Made by a program: the position numbers and the translations under genes. From J051 sp040289295 (GTDB lineage: Bacteria > Armatimonadota > Fimbriimonadia > Fimbriimonadales > ATM1), in assembly GCA_040289295.1 (NCBI GenBank), contig PSLA01000001.1, positions 62,001-126,000 of the forward strand: a DNA stretch of 64,000 nt, in the 5' to 3' direction. The notes under the pieces were generated by a model that was not told the DNA's origin, did not search any database, and worked only from the letters and a program-made list of their open reading frames with translations. This document shows positions 24,064-32,026 of this stretch, piece after piece (positions within the stretch are counted from its first letter, which is position 1; each line of letters opens with the position of its first letter).

Positions 24064-24767
24064 GCCGCATCCCCAACGCGTGCCTGGTAACGGGAGCCAG
24101 CAGCGGTATCGGCCGTGCGGTGGCGCTTTGTCTTGCGCGACGAGGCGTGCACGTGGCGCTCAACGGGCGCAACCGGGAACGACTTGAACAGACCCGTCAA
24201 GCCTGTGCCGAAAGCGGCGTGGATGCGTTCGCTGTTGATGGCGACGCGGCCGACGAGGCGGTACTGCGCGAGCTCTTACTCCTCTTGCCGGAAGGGCCGA
24301 TTGGAGCCGTCTTCGCCGCGGGCTACGCCCGTTTCGGTGATACTCTGTCGCTCGAAGCCGAAGTCTGGGACTCCAGCATTCACGCCAACCTAACCGCACT
24401 CTATCATGGCAATCGACTTGCGATTGAGGGCATGCTTTCTCGGGGCGGAGGGCGCATCTTGAACGTCTTGAGCGTGGCGAGCAGGGTCGCGTTCCCCTCC
24501 TCGGCGGCGTACGTCGCTTCGAAGTACGGCGCGCTCGGACTCACGCGGAGCCTCGCGGCTGAGTTTCGTTCGCGCGGGATCGAAATCATCGCCTTCATGC
24601 CCGGCTCAACCAACACCGAGTTGTGGAACAGCCAGGGCGCGGCGCCCGACCGCGAACGCATGATGAAACCGGAAGACGTCGCCACCGCGGTGGCGAACGC
24701 GATCCTGCACGAGGGCGACGCTTTCTTCGACGAGGTGCTACTAATGCCTCCGGGGGGGGTGTTGTGA
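24060..24767 (+). CDS. Short-chain dehydrogenase/reductase with CTG start, pterin operon
   Basis: A classical SDR of 235 residues: cofactor motif TGASSGIGRAVAL, catalytic Ser in VLSVASRVAF, and YVASK. TGASSGIG lies upstream of the first GTG (24120), and no ATG, GTG or TTG occurs in frame before it. The frame begins plausibly at CTG 24060, which overlaps the folE stop (CTGA) and has AGGAGG 8 nt upstream. In the order PTPS-folE-SDR it is a candidate sepiapterin-reductase-like or other pterin side-chain reductase. That role is inferred from context; by sequence it is a generic SDR. Confidence 0.88.
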   Translation: MSRIPNACLVTGASSGIGRAVALCLARRGVHVALNGRNRERLEQTRQACAESGVDAFAVDGDAADEAVLRELLLLLPEGPIGAVFAAGYARFGDTLSLEAEVWDSSIHANLTALYHGNRLAIEGMLSRGGGRILNVLSVASRVAFPSSAAYVASKYGALGLTRSLAAEFRSRGIEIIAFMPGSTNTELWNSQGAAPDRERMMKPEDVATAVANAILHEGDAFFDEVLLMPPGGVL

Positions 24768-25795
24768 TGCGGGTCGGCATCATCGGCGCAGGAGCTATGG
24801 GGCGGACGCACGCGCGGCACTATTCGAAGATGGACGACGTCTCCCTCATCGTCTTCGACATCGAGCGCGAGTCCGCGGAGTCGCTTCGAAGCCAAGCGGC
24901 GAACGCCAGCGTTTGCAACAGCCTCGATCAACTTCTGTCCAGCGTGGACGCGGTTGACGTCTGCCTGCCTACGCATCTACACAAGGAGGTCGTCCTCACG
25001 GCGCTCGAAGCGAAGCTACCCACCCTCTGCGAAAAACCCCTCGCGCGCACCGTTGCCGAGTGCGCCGAGATGGTGGATGCGGCGTATCGCCACAGCACGT
25101 TGCTCATTCCCGCGCAGGTCGTCCGCTTCTTCCCGGAGTTCGAAACTGCGCACAGGGTCGTTAAGTCGGGGAGATTGGGTGTCATCTCTGCCATACGAAC
25201 GCGACGGGGCGGCGCGCAGCCCAGAGGCGCAGGCGAATGGTTCCGCAACCCAGACCTTTCGGGCGGAGTCCTGTTGGACCTCGCTGTGCACGACTTCGAC
25301 TGGATTCTGTGGACGTTTGGGCCTGTCGCGCGAGTGTTCTCTCAGGCACTGACCTGGTCGAACGTCGGCGCGCTGGATTACGCGCTGACGATTTTGACCC
25401 TCGATAGCGGCGCGCTCGCCCACGTGGAGGCGACATGGGCAGATCCGGGCGGCTTCCGAGTGACGTTCGAGGTCGTCGGTTCGGAGGCGCTCCTCGAGTT
25501 CGACAGTCGGCTGAAGGCCACGCTGCGAACGGCCACAGACCCCCTCTCCCTGTGGGAGAGGGTTGGGGTGAGGGCAGCTGAGTCCAACCTTGCGCCGTGC
25601 GACGATCCTTACTTCAAGCAACTGCGCGCGTTCTTGAAGGCAGCTATGGGAGAGGCGCCTCCCGCCGTTCGTCCTGAGGAGGGAATGGCCGCCGTGGCAG
25701 TTGCGGAGGCGGCGATCGAAAGCGCATGCAGCGGCAGGCCTGTGGCCCCCTCGCGAATCGAACCCCGGCGAACTGCCGAGGCGTCTGAGATCTGA
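24767..25795 (+). CDS. Gfo/Idh/MocA-family NAD(P)-dependent oxidoreductase
   Basis: A 342-residue oxidoreductase. Rossmann motif GIIGAGAMGRTHARHY is at the N-terminus, LPTHLHKEVVLTAL and CEKPLARTVAEC carry the conserved Lys, and GGVLLDLAVHDFDWILW is the catalytic HD-type motif. The substrate is unknown; the family acts mainly on sugars and also includes biliverdin and pterin-linked reductases. Start ATG 24767 overlaps the SDR stop (TGATG). Residues about 259-270 (LSLWERVGVRAA) come from an inserted repeat (25542-25578), in a loop after the C-terminal beta-sheet motif GSEALLEFDS. Coupled to the next gene by TGATG. Confidence 0.9.
   Translation: MRVGIIGAGAMGRTHARHYSKMDDVSLIVFDIERESAESLRSQAANASVCNSLDQLLSSVDAVDVCLPTHLHKEVVLTALEAKLPTLCEKPLARTVAECAEMVDAAYRHSTLLIPAQVVRFFPEFETAHRVVKSGRLGVISAIRTRRGGAQPRGAGEWFRNPDLSGGVLLDLAVHDFDWILWTFGPVARVFSQALTWSNVGALDYALTILTLDSGALAHVEATWADPGGFRVTFEVVGSEALLEFDSRLKATLRTATDPLSLWERVGVRAAESNLAPCDDPYFKQLRAFLKAAMGEAPPAVRPEEGMAAVAVAEAAIESACSGRPVAPSRIEPRRTAEASEI
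25542..25578 (+). repeat. WERVGVRA-type repeat, copy 1, inside the MocA gene
   Basis: Core CCCTCTCCC, TGT, GGGAGAGGG (a 9-bp inverted repeat), then TTGGGGTGAGGG and CAGC. It is read in frame as LSLWERVGVRAA. Confidence 0.9.
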
Positions 25796-28263
25796 TGATG
25801 CTCCTCCCTTTCGCGCTCCTTCTGGGGCAAAGCACCGAGCCGTCAGGGGTCTGGCAAGGTCAGGAGTGGCGTGTGAACCCGGCGCACGCGTTGATTTGGG
25901 ATGGTCGCGCGTACACGCCGGTGGGCCTGGCAGTGCCGGCAGCGACGGAGGCGATCCGCAAGGCGGAAAGCGCGGGTGTTAAAGACCTTATGATCGAGGC
26001 AAGCCTAACCGATGATTGGGCGGCTGCGTTCGCTGCGGCGGAGCGTCTGTCCGCTCGCTACCTGTTGTCCCTGAACGAGCGTATGCCGCAAGCCTCCGGA
26101 TGGCTGTGCACACCCGAGGCATTACGGGTTCTGAACGTCAGTCATCGTTCGGTGGTGGAGGTCGCATTGCCGGGCGCAGTGCGGGCGTACTTTGTGGTCG
26201 TTGGACCGTCGTCTTCCATCATGGCGCGTGGCTGGGCGACGATGCACTTCGGCAAGGCCTCCGTGGAAGTGAACCTGAAGGTTAGCGCGGACGACTACCA
26301 GGTGCTTCTCTTCCCACTGATGCGAGAGAGCGACCTCGTGGACTATTGGGAGGGGCTGGACGCAAGGCGCGACGAAGTAATACGAAAACTGAGGGACGCT
26401 GCACCAGGAAAGGGGCTCCGCGGCATAGTAAATCCGTTTGGCCGACCCCCGTCTCACTTCCTCTCCCTGCGGGAGAGGGTTGGGGTGAGGGCAGCAGACG
26501 GCTGGACGACGTCCGGCGGGATCGTGCCCGATTCTATTCTGTTCCGCCTCGAGTTTGAACAGTATCTTCGGGAGAAGTATCAGACGATCGAGGCGCTCGC
26601 ACGCGCATGGCGCATTGACCCGCTGGGGCTCAAGACTTTCGCCGAGGCCGCGGCGCTGATTCCACTCTTCTCACCCGACATGGGCGTGGACGCGTTCCTC
26701 GACCCAGTGAACGACCGAACCGTCTCCGGCCGCCGGGTTGGATCAAGGTTCTGGGACGACGTGCAAGTGGTCATCGAGAGCGCGTGCGTTCGAAGGCTTT
26801 CTCGACTTGCTTCGGCGACTCGGAGCATCGCCAACGTGCCGGTAGTATACGACTGGGCTGGCTGGAGCCCCCTTCACGAGCGGCGAGATATCGCCGGCGA
26901 CGGCATTGGTATCCCTACCGTAGGCGCGGGGCGGACCATAGACTCCCTCTCCCTGTGGGAGAGGGTTGGGGTGAGGGCAGCAGACGCTCTGTCCTCCGCG
27001 CTGGCGTGGGGGTCGCGATCGTGGATCGTAAGCACGCGCATCTGCTTTTCAGAAAACGGCGCACCCTTCCCAACCGAGGCACAGTTGCGCTCGGTGATTG
27101 CAGCGCTCGTGGACCTTGGCGTGAAGGGGTGGTTCGTGGAGAGCACGGGAGGAGACGAGGCAGTGTGGGTGGCTGCGATGAACGGTGAGGCGCAGCAGGA
27201 CCTCGCTCTGGGGGACCGCTCTCCGCGCGCCATCTTCTATCCCATCAACGCTCGTTACCCGGCGGACACGATGCAACTCCCTGGCGGCGTATGGTGGCTT
27301 CCCACTCCGGCTGCAGGCGATAGGCTCGATGTGGGTGCGAACTATGAAGCGTACCGCCTCACCGCGCCCTATGATCGGCATATCGCCATCTGGACGACTG
27401 GCGCTCCGCGAAAGACGAAGCTGCTGACACCTAACCCTCAATCTGTAACGCTGCATTCGGTTTCGGGAATGGCTGTTGACGCACGAGTGGTGCGCGACGG
27501 CATAGAGGTTACGATTCGGAATGAGCCGCTGCTAATCTTCGGCGCGGACACGACGCCCGTTCCCGAGGACGCAGTTCAGGAACTAGTAGAGGCGGAGGCT
27601 GCGATTACGGCGGAGGCTGTGCGCAAGGGCGCCGACATTACTGAAGAGCGTTTTCTCTTCGCCGACGCGTTGCGCAAAGCGAAGACGTCGCCCGGAGCAT
27701 CGCTGATGCAGATGACAGAGGCCTATCGCCGAATGCTGCTTAAGGTCGCGCCGTACGTCTGGCGAGAAGGGGAGCGGGCGGACTCGGCAGGGTTGGGTGT
27801 TCGAATGCAGTCAGCGGGCTGCTCGCAGGGAGAGGCGCTGCGGCTGCGGCTGGCCATTCCAGCGCGCTTTGTTCAGGTGGACGGCCGCGACGGGTTCAAT
27901 GGAATGAGGGCAGTGTACAAGCTGTCTGTATCCGGCAGCCGCGACGAGCACACGGTGTGGTTGGCTGCGAGGATCCCGGAAGAGTCTCGACCTTTCGTCC
28001 GCGTCGAGGTCAAGGGAGACTCCCTCTCCCCGTGGGAGAGGGTTGGGGTGAGGGCAGCACTGTCCGCACCGCCGGTTTCCGAATATGGCGATGGATTCGG
28101 GTGGTACCAAGTTGGGACGATGCTCCTACCGAAAGGGGAGTATGAGTTCACAGTTTCCATGGACCCAGGCGCGCCGGTGATGGACATGGCGATTGACGTG
28201 TTGTTGGCTACGCCTCAACCGTTCCGGCCGTCCGGCCCGCGGATGCCGAGGTTCCTTCGATAG
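25795..28263 (+). CDS. Large unknown protein, possibly glycosidase-like, with three in-frame repeat copies
   Basis: An 822-residue protein with a hydrophobic N-terminus (MMLLPFALLLG) that may be a short signal. I do not recognise a family with confidence. The segment SILFRLEFEQYLREKYQTIEALARAWRID resembles the region in clan GH-A (GH42-like) proteins where Phe-Trp/Leu and KYgTieaLNxaW recur, and later parts look like beta-sandwich domains, so a family of carbohydrate-active enzymes is possible but unproven. Three copies of the repeat are translated in the same frame at about residues 222, 384 and 743. Start ATG 25795 overlaps the MocA stop. Convergent with ftsZ. Confidence 0.75.
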   Translation: MMLLPFALLLGQSTEPSGVWQGQEWRVNPAHALIWDGRAYTPVGLAVPAATEAIRKAESAGVKDLMIEASLTDDWAAAFAAAERLSARYLLSLNERMPQASGWLCTPEALRVLNVSHRSVVEVALPGAVRAYFVVVGPSSSIMARGWATMHFGKASVEVNLKVSADDYQVLLFPLMRESDLVDYWEGLDARRDEVIRKLRDAAPGKGLRGIVNPFGRPPSHFLSLRERVGVRAADGWTTSGGIVPDSILFRLEFEQYLREKYQTIEALARAWRIDPLGLKTFAEAAALIPLFSPDMGVDAFLDPVNDRTVSGRRVGSRFWDDVQVVIESACVRRLSRLASATRSIANVPVVYDWAGWSPLHERRDIAGDGIGIPTVGAGRTIDSLSLWERVGVRAADALSSALAWGSRSWIVSTRICFSENGAPFPTEAQLRSVIAALVDLGVKGWFVESTGGDEAVWVAAMNGEAQQDLALGDRSPRAIFYPINARYPADTMQLPGGVWWLPTPAAGDRLDVGANYEAYRLTAPYDRHIAIWTTGAPRKTKLLTPNPQSVTLHSVSGMAVDARVVRDGIEVTIRNEPLLIFGADTTPVPEDAVQELVEAEAAITAEAVRKGADITEERFLFADALRKAKTSPGASLMQMTEAYRRMLLKVAPYVWREGERADSAGLGVRMQSAGCSQGEALRLRLAIPARFVQVDGRDGFNGMRAVYKLSVSGSRDEHTVWLAARIPEESRPFVRVEVKGDSLSPWERVGVRAALSAPPVSEYGDGFGWYQVGTMLLPKGEYEFTVSMDPGAPVMDMAIDVLLATPQPFRPSGPRMPRFLR
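26459..26495 (+). repeat. WERVGVRA-type repeat, copy 2
   Basis: In-frame copy in the 822-residue protein, read as LSLRERVGVRAA; the loop is TGC and the first C of the left arm is T. Confidence 0.88.
26945..26981 (+). repeat. WERVGVRA-type repeat, copy 3
   Basis: In-frame copy, read as LSLWERVGVRAA; identical to copy 1 over the 37-base core. Confidence 0.9.
28022..28058 (+). repeat. WERVGVRA-type repeat, copy 4
   Basis: In-frame copy, read as LSPWERVGVRAA; differs from copy 1 at one loop base (CGT for TGT). Confidence 0.9.
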
Positions 28264-28285
28264 GTTCCGCACGCAGTCTCGTACT

Positions 28286-28322
28286 CCCTCTCCCTGCGGC
28301 AGAGGGTTGGGGTGAGGGGAAC
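28286..28322 (+). repeat. WERVGVRA-type repeat, copy 5, between convergent genes
   Basis: Lies in the 79-base gap between the 822-residue gene and ftsZ. The stem has an extra mismatch (GCGGCAGAGGG) and the 3' end diverges. It could act as a bidirectional terminator for both genes. Confidence 0.85.
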
Positions 28323-28342
28323 ACGGATGCGTTGCGTTACAC

Positions 28343-29611
28343 TTACGACTCCTCTCGCTGCTGCTTGTGCTTGCGGATGAACGCGGGCACGTCGAGGTCT
28401 TCCGGTTGTGTTGACGTTCCGTCCTGCTTTGCGGGGCGAGGGACACCCGTTGCCGGCGCGGTTCCGGGAGGCAAGCTGTTGCCATCGGTTGCGGCGCGCT
28501 CGGTCGCAGGCTGGGGCGTACCGGCGCGCTGATGTACACGCTCGCTCTCTGCGGACGTGGTGGCGCTGGATTCGCGACCCCCTCTCCCTGTGGGAGAGGG
28601 TTGGGGTGAGGGCAGCAGACGCCCCGATTCCGTTCCGGCGGCGCGAGGTGGTCGGGCGGTCGGGTCAAAACCAGCGGCGAGGACGGTAATGCGGACGTCG
28701 CCTTTGAGGGCGTTGTCATACACTGCGCCGAAGATGATGTTGGCGTCGTCCGCCGCCGCAAGGTCTGCGATGTAACTCATCGCCTCATTCATCTCCGCTA
28801 AGGTGAGGTCCTCCGCGGACGTAACGTTGACGAGGAGTCGGCGTGCGCCGTGGATGTCGCTTTCGAGCAGCGGGTTGGCGACGGCAGACTGCGCGGCCTG
28901 CATCGCACGGTGCTCGCCAGTGCCAATTCCGATGCCCATCAAAGCGGGGCCAGACTGGGACATCACGGCTCGCACGTCTGCGAAGTCCACGTTGATGAGG
29001 CCCGGCACCGTGATGATCTCAGAAATCGCCTGCACGCCTTGGCGCAGTACGTCATCGGCAACGCGAAACGCCTCGATGGTGGATGTGTGCTTGTCAACTA
29101 CGGCGAGGAGCCGGTCATTGGGAATAGTGATAATCGTGTCGACGATTTCGGTTAGTTCGGCAATTCCCTTTTGTGCTTTGATTTCGCGCCCCCGTTCCCA
29201 CATGAAAGGCTTTGTCACAACGGCGATGGTAAGCGCTCCGACATCCCGGGCGAGCTCCGCGACGATCGGCGACGCTCCGGTTCCGGTTCCGCCCCCCATA
29301 CCGGCGGTGATGAAGACGAGGTCCGCGCCGGCAAGCACATCGCGGATCGCTTCTTTGCTCTCTTCGGCTGCTTGCCTTCCCCGTTCGGGATCGCCTCCCA
29401 CTCCGAGCCCCCGCGTTACCTTTTCTCCGACTTGGAGTTTCACAGGCGCCTGCGAGTCCTCGAGCGCCTGGGCGTCGGTGTTGATTGCGACGAACTCGAC
29501 GCCTCGGACCCCAGTTTCGATCATGCGGTTGACGGCGTTGGAGCCCCCTCCGCCGACGCCTACCACTTTGATTACCGCTTGTCTTTCAGTGTTCTGCTTC
29601 GTTGCACTCAT
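28343..29611 (-). CDS. ftsZ: Cell division protein FtsZ
   Basis: The tubulin-like GTPase that forms the Z ring. The 422-residue protein has VVGVGGGGSNAVNRMI, tubulin signature GGGTGTG (106-112), the T7-loop region NVDFADVRAVM and the C-terminal partner-binding peptide DVPAFIRKHKQ. The variable linker from about residue 320 contains LLPSPQPSPTGRGG, translated from the antisense strand of repeat copy 6. AGGAG lies 12 nt before the start. Last gene of the dcw cluster, 32 bases after ftsA. Confidence 0.97.
   Translation of the reverse strand: MSATKQNTERQAVIKVVGVGGGGSNAVNRMIETGVRGVEFVAINTDAQALEDSQAPVKLQVGEKVTRGLGVGGDPERGRQAAEESKEAIRDVLAGADLVFITAGMGGGTGTGASPIVAELARDVGALTIAVVTKPFMWERGREIKAQKGIAELTEIVDTIITIPNDRLLAVVDKHTSTIEAFRVADDVLRQGVQAISEIITVPGLINVDFADVRAVMSQSGPALMGIGIGTGEHRAMQAAQSAVANPLLESDIHGARRLLVNVTSAEDLTLAEMNEAMSYIADLAAADDANIIFGAVYDNALKGDVRITVLAAGFDPTARPPRAAGTESGRLLPSPQPSPTGRGGRESSATTSAESERVHQRAGTPQPATERAATDGNSLPPGTAPATGVPRPAKQDGTSTQPEDLDVPAFIRKHKQQREES
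28580..28616 (+). repeat. WERVGVRA-type repeat, copy 6, inside the ftsZ linker
   Basis: Same orientation on the chromosome as the other five copies, but ftsZ runs the opposite way, so it is translated as LPSPQPSPTGRG. Confidence 0.9.
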
Positions 29612-29643
29612 GGTGTTGTTTCACTCCTATTATGAAATGGTGG

Positions 29644-30882
29644 TCAAGGAATATCCTCTCTGCTTTTCGATCCGAGAACCGAGCCTATGGCGTTCATAAG
29701 ACGGCGGATGCCCTTCGCTTCCGAGCCTTCTCGCTTGGTCGCCACACTCTTTTGTGCGTGCTTGAGCAAGCCGACAATAGCGGCGTGCTCATAACTGCTC
29801 ACAACGTCCCCCAGCCCGTGCAGCGGCGTCGGCTTCGCCACGCGTATCGGTGTGTCGCGGAAAATACGCGCTGCGAGGCGGTCCAGCCCCGTCAGTGCGG
29901 CGCCCCCGCCGGTCAGCACGACGCCTGCGTTCAGGTCGTCAAAAGATGCTATCTGTTCAATCCAGTCGCGGACGAGCGTAAGGTTCTCCTCTGCGCGGGC
30001 TTCGATGATCTCACAGAACACGCGACGCGCCATGGGCCTGGGCTTCTCGGAGCCGATCTGCCTCACGAGCACCGCCTCCTTCTCGCGGGCATCCGCGGGC
30101 ACGCAGGAACCCGCCTGAAGTTTGAGTCTTTCGGCCTCTTCGGGAGTCGTCTTCAGAAGTTTCACCAGGTCTGAGGTGATGTGTGAACCGCCAATCGGGA
30201 CGATGCACGAGTTGGTGATGCCGCCCTGGCGGAACACGGCGACGTCGGTCGAATACCCGCCGATGTCTACAACAGCACAGCCCGCTTGCCGATCGCTTGG
30301 CGCGGTTACGCTCTCGCTGGTGGCGAGCGGCTGCAGCACGACGTCCTCGACTTCAATCTGCGCTCGATTCACACAGCGCTCGATATTCAAAATGTGAGAC
30401 TTTAGGCCAGTGACGAGGTAAGCCTCTACCTCGAGGCGCTCGCCGTTCATGCCGACGGGCTTCGTCACGCCAGCCTGGCCGTCCACTTTGAACGAGACGG
30501 GTACAACGTGCAGTAATTGCCGCTCGGCGGGAATGGGGATGTTCTCGCTGTGCTTAATGACGCGGTGAACGTCCTCGTTCGTAATGGTTCGCCCCGGAGG
30601 CACGATCGGAACGATGCCCGGACTGCGCGTTCCCGTGATGTGTTCTCCGGTAACGCCCAGCACCACGCTGTCGAGTTTACGATCCGCCATCTGCTCGCAT
30701 TGGCGAACCGCTCGAAGAATCGCCTGCGCCGTCGTTTCAATGTCAACGACGGTGCCGCTTCGCACGCCGTCGTTGGGCGCCGAGCCCACAGCGAGAACGC
30801 GGAGCAGCCCGCTTTCCTCAACGTCTGCGAGCGCTACCACGACTTTCGTGCTGCCGATGTCCATTGCGGCGACTTGGCTCAT
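29644..30882 (-). CDS. ftsA: Cell division protein FtsA
   Basis: An actin-like membrane tether for FtsZ, 412 residues. AAMDIGSTKVVVALADV is the phosphate-1 motif, CAVVDIGGYSTDVAVF the phosphate-2 motif and GVVLTGGGAALTGL the adenosine motif; the SHS2/1C region is between. The C-terminus GIRRLMNAIGSVLGSK could be the amphipathic membrane-targeting helix. ATG 30882 overlaps the sbp stop (ATGA). Immediately upstream of ftsZ, as in most bacteria. Confidence 0.96.
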   Translation of the reverse strand: MSQVAAMDIGSTKVVVALADVEESGLLRVLAVGSAPNDGVRSGTVVDIETTAQAILRAVRQCEQMADRKLDSVVLGVTGEHITGTRSPGIVPIVPPGRTITNEDVHRVIKHSENIPIPAERQLLHVVPVSFKVDGQAGVTKPVGMNGERLEVEAYLVTGLKSHILNIERCVNRAQIEVEDVVLQPLATSESVTAPSDRQAGCAVVDIGGYSTDVAVFRQGGITNSCIVPIGGSHITSDLVKLLKTTPEEAERLKLQAGSCVPADAREKEAVLVRQIGSEKPRPMARRVFCEIIEARAEENLTLVRDWIEQIASFDDLNAGVVLTGGGAALTGLDRLAARIFRDTPIRVAKPTPLHGLGDVVSSYEHAAIVGLLKHAQKSVATKREGSEAKGIRRLMNAIGSVLGSKSREDIP

Positions 30883-31274
30883 TGCGCACTACCCTCTTCC
30901 GTTTTCTTTTGCTCTCTCACGTCGGCAAGACGTGTCAAAAGGATTCGCCTCAGCACGGAGGCGTTGACGAACATCCTTCCGCCCAGCGCGATAACGGCTG
31001 CAAGATACAGATCCACCCCAAGCGAAGCGCCGAGGAAGACCAACCCGATGGCGAGCACGATGTTCGTAAAAAAACCGCTAACGAAGATATCAGGACGGAA
31101 TCGCTTCTCGGCGGCGGCCCGTGCACCTCCGAGAACGGCGTCTAACCCTGCGACGGCGGCAACTCCGACATAGACCGGCTCCACCGCTTCGATGATCTGC
31201 GGAAAGAAGACGGCAAGCAGCCCGCCCACGATGAGCGCCAACAGGGGCACCAGCAGGGCAACCAGGTTCGTCAC
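30879..31274 (-). CDS. sbp: Small basic protein, DUF1290 (Sbp) membrane protein
   Basis: A 131-residue membrane protein with three to four hydrophobic helices. FPQIIEAVEPVYVGVAAVAGLDAVLGGARAAAE and FDIFVSGFF-type motif (PDIFVSGFFTNIVLAIGLVFLGASLGVDLYLAAVIALG) define the DUF1290 family, known as Sbp in Bacillus. Function is unknown; it is linked to division genes in Gram-positive-like clusters. Overlaps by ATGA with both the DUF881 gene and ftsA. Confidence 0.9.
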   Translation of the reverse strand: MTNLVALLVPLLALIVGGLLAVFFPQIIEAVEPVYVGVAAVAGLDAVLGGARAAAEKRFRPDIFVSGFFTNIVLAIGLVFLGASLGVDLYLAAVIALGGRMFVNASVLRRILLTRLADVREQKKTEEGSAQ

Positions 31275-32020
31275 TTCTGCTCGTCCTTCTCCTTTACTAC
31301 TGGTTTGGCGAACTGAAGTTTCGTGTTGCCTGTGAAGGCGGGCAAAACGATGCGATCCAACTTGCGCACGACCGCCATGTTCGGATCGTTGCTTCGGATC
31401 GAATCAACCACGCGCCCGGGCATGACGAGCGCGCCGTAAAGGGTATCGGGGTCTCCGATCGCTTGTATCACAACCGGTGAGGAGGTTGGCACACCTTTGA
31501 CGTTGACCACCGGGCCTTCGCAACGATAGTAGGTCGTGGCAACCACGCGCTGCCTACCCACGGAAATCGCCTCTGCGCCACTCATAAACAGTTCATTCAC
31601 AACGCGGAGAATGTCCACCTCGTGTATCACATATTCTGGCATAAGGATCGGATCCTTCGGTGGCGACTCGCTGTCCTTAAGCACAATCTCGATGCCCGGT
31701 CCCTCCACTTCGGTAAGACCTGCAAGCACTTTCAAGTCCTGCAGTTGCTCGTTCAACACCTGCGCCTGAGAAGATTGTTCACCAAGCGCCGTCTGAAGTT
31801 GCGTTATCTGTTGGCGGAGGTTCTGTACCTCTTTTTCACGCTCGAACAGCGTCTGCATCACGTCAACCGGTGGTCCGGAAGAGCTGTCCAGCATGCGCGA
31901 AGTAAACGGCGCATAGCCCGGCGGCTTCGGACTCTTCCACGCAGCAACGATCGTGAAGCCGAGGACGAGCGTCATCAACGACGTCGGAAGAATCCAGTTG
32001 TTACGGCTCTGTTTCATCAT
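31271..32020 (-). CDS. DUF881 membrane-anchored protein
   Basis: A 249-residue DUF881 protein: N-terminal transmembrane anchor (LPTSLMTLVLGFTIVAAW), a coiled coil (about residues 58-95, REKEVQNLRQQITQLQTALG) and an extracytoplasmic domain with GPGIEIVLKDSE, HEVDILRVVNELFMSGAEAISV and VVIQAIGDPDTLYGAL, the family core. It sits between ftsQ and sbp, as in several Gram-positive clusters. A divisome-accessory role is inferred. Confidence 0.9.
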   Translation of the reverse strand: MMKQSRNNWILPTSLMTLVLGFTIVAAWKSPKPPGYAPFTSRMLDSSSGPPVDVMQTLFEREKEVQNLRQQITQLQTALGEQSSQAQVLNEQLQDLKVLAGLTEVEGPGIEIVLKDSESPPKDPILMPEYVIHEVDILRVVNELFMSGAEAISVGRQRVVATTYYRCEGPVVNVKGVPTSSPVVIQAIGDPDTLYGALVMPGRVVDSIRSNDPNMAVVRKLDRIVLPAFTGNTKLQFAKPVVKEKDEQK

Positions 32021-32026
32021 GTTGTC

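Noticed and set aside
25542..28616. CRISPR array
   Set aside because: Spacing between copies is irregular (hundreds of bases), copies lie inside genes, and no cas genes are present.
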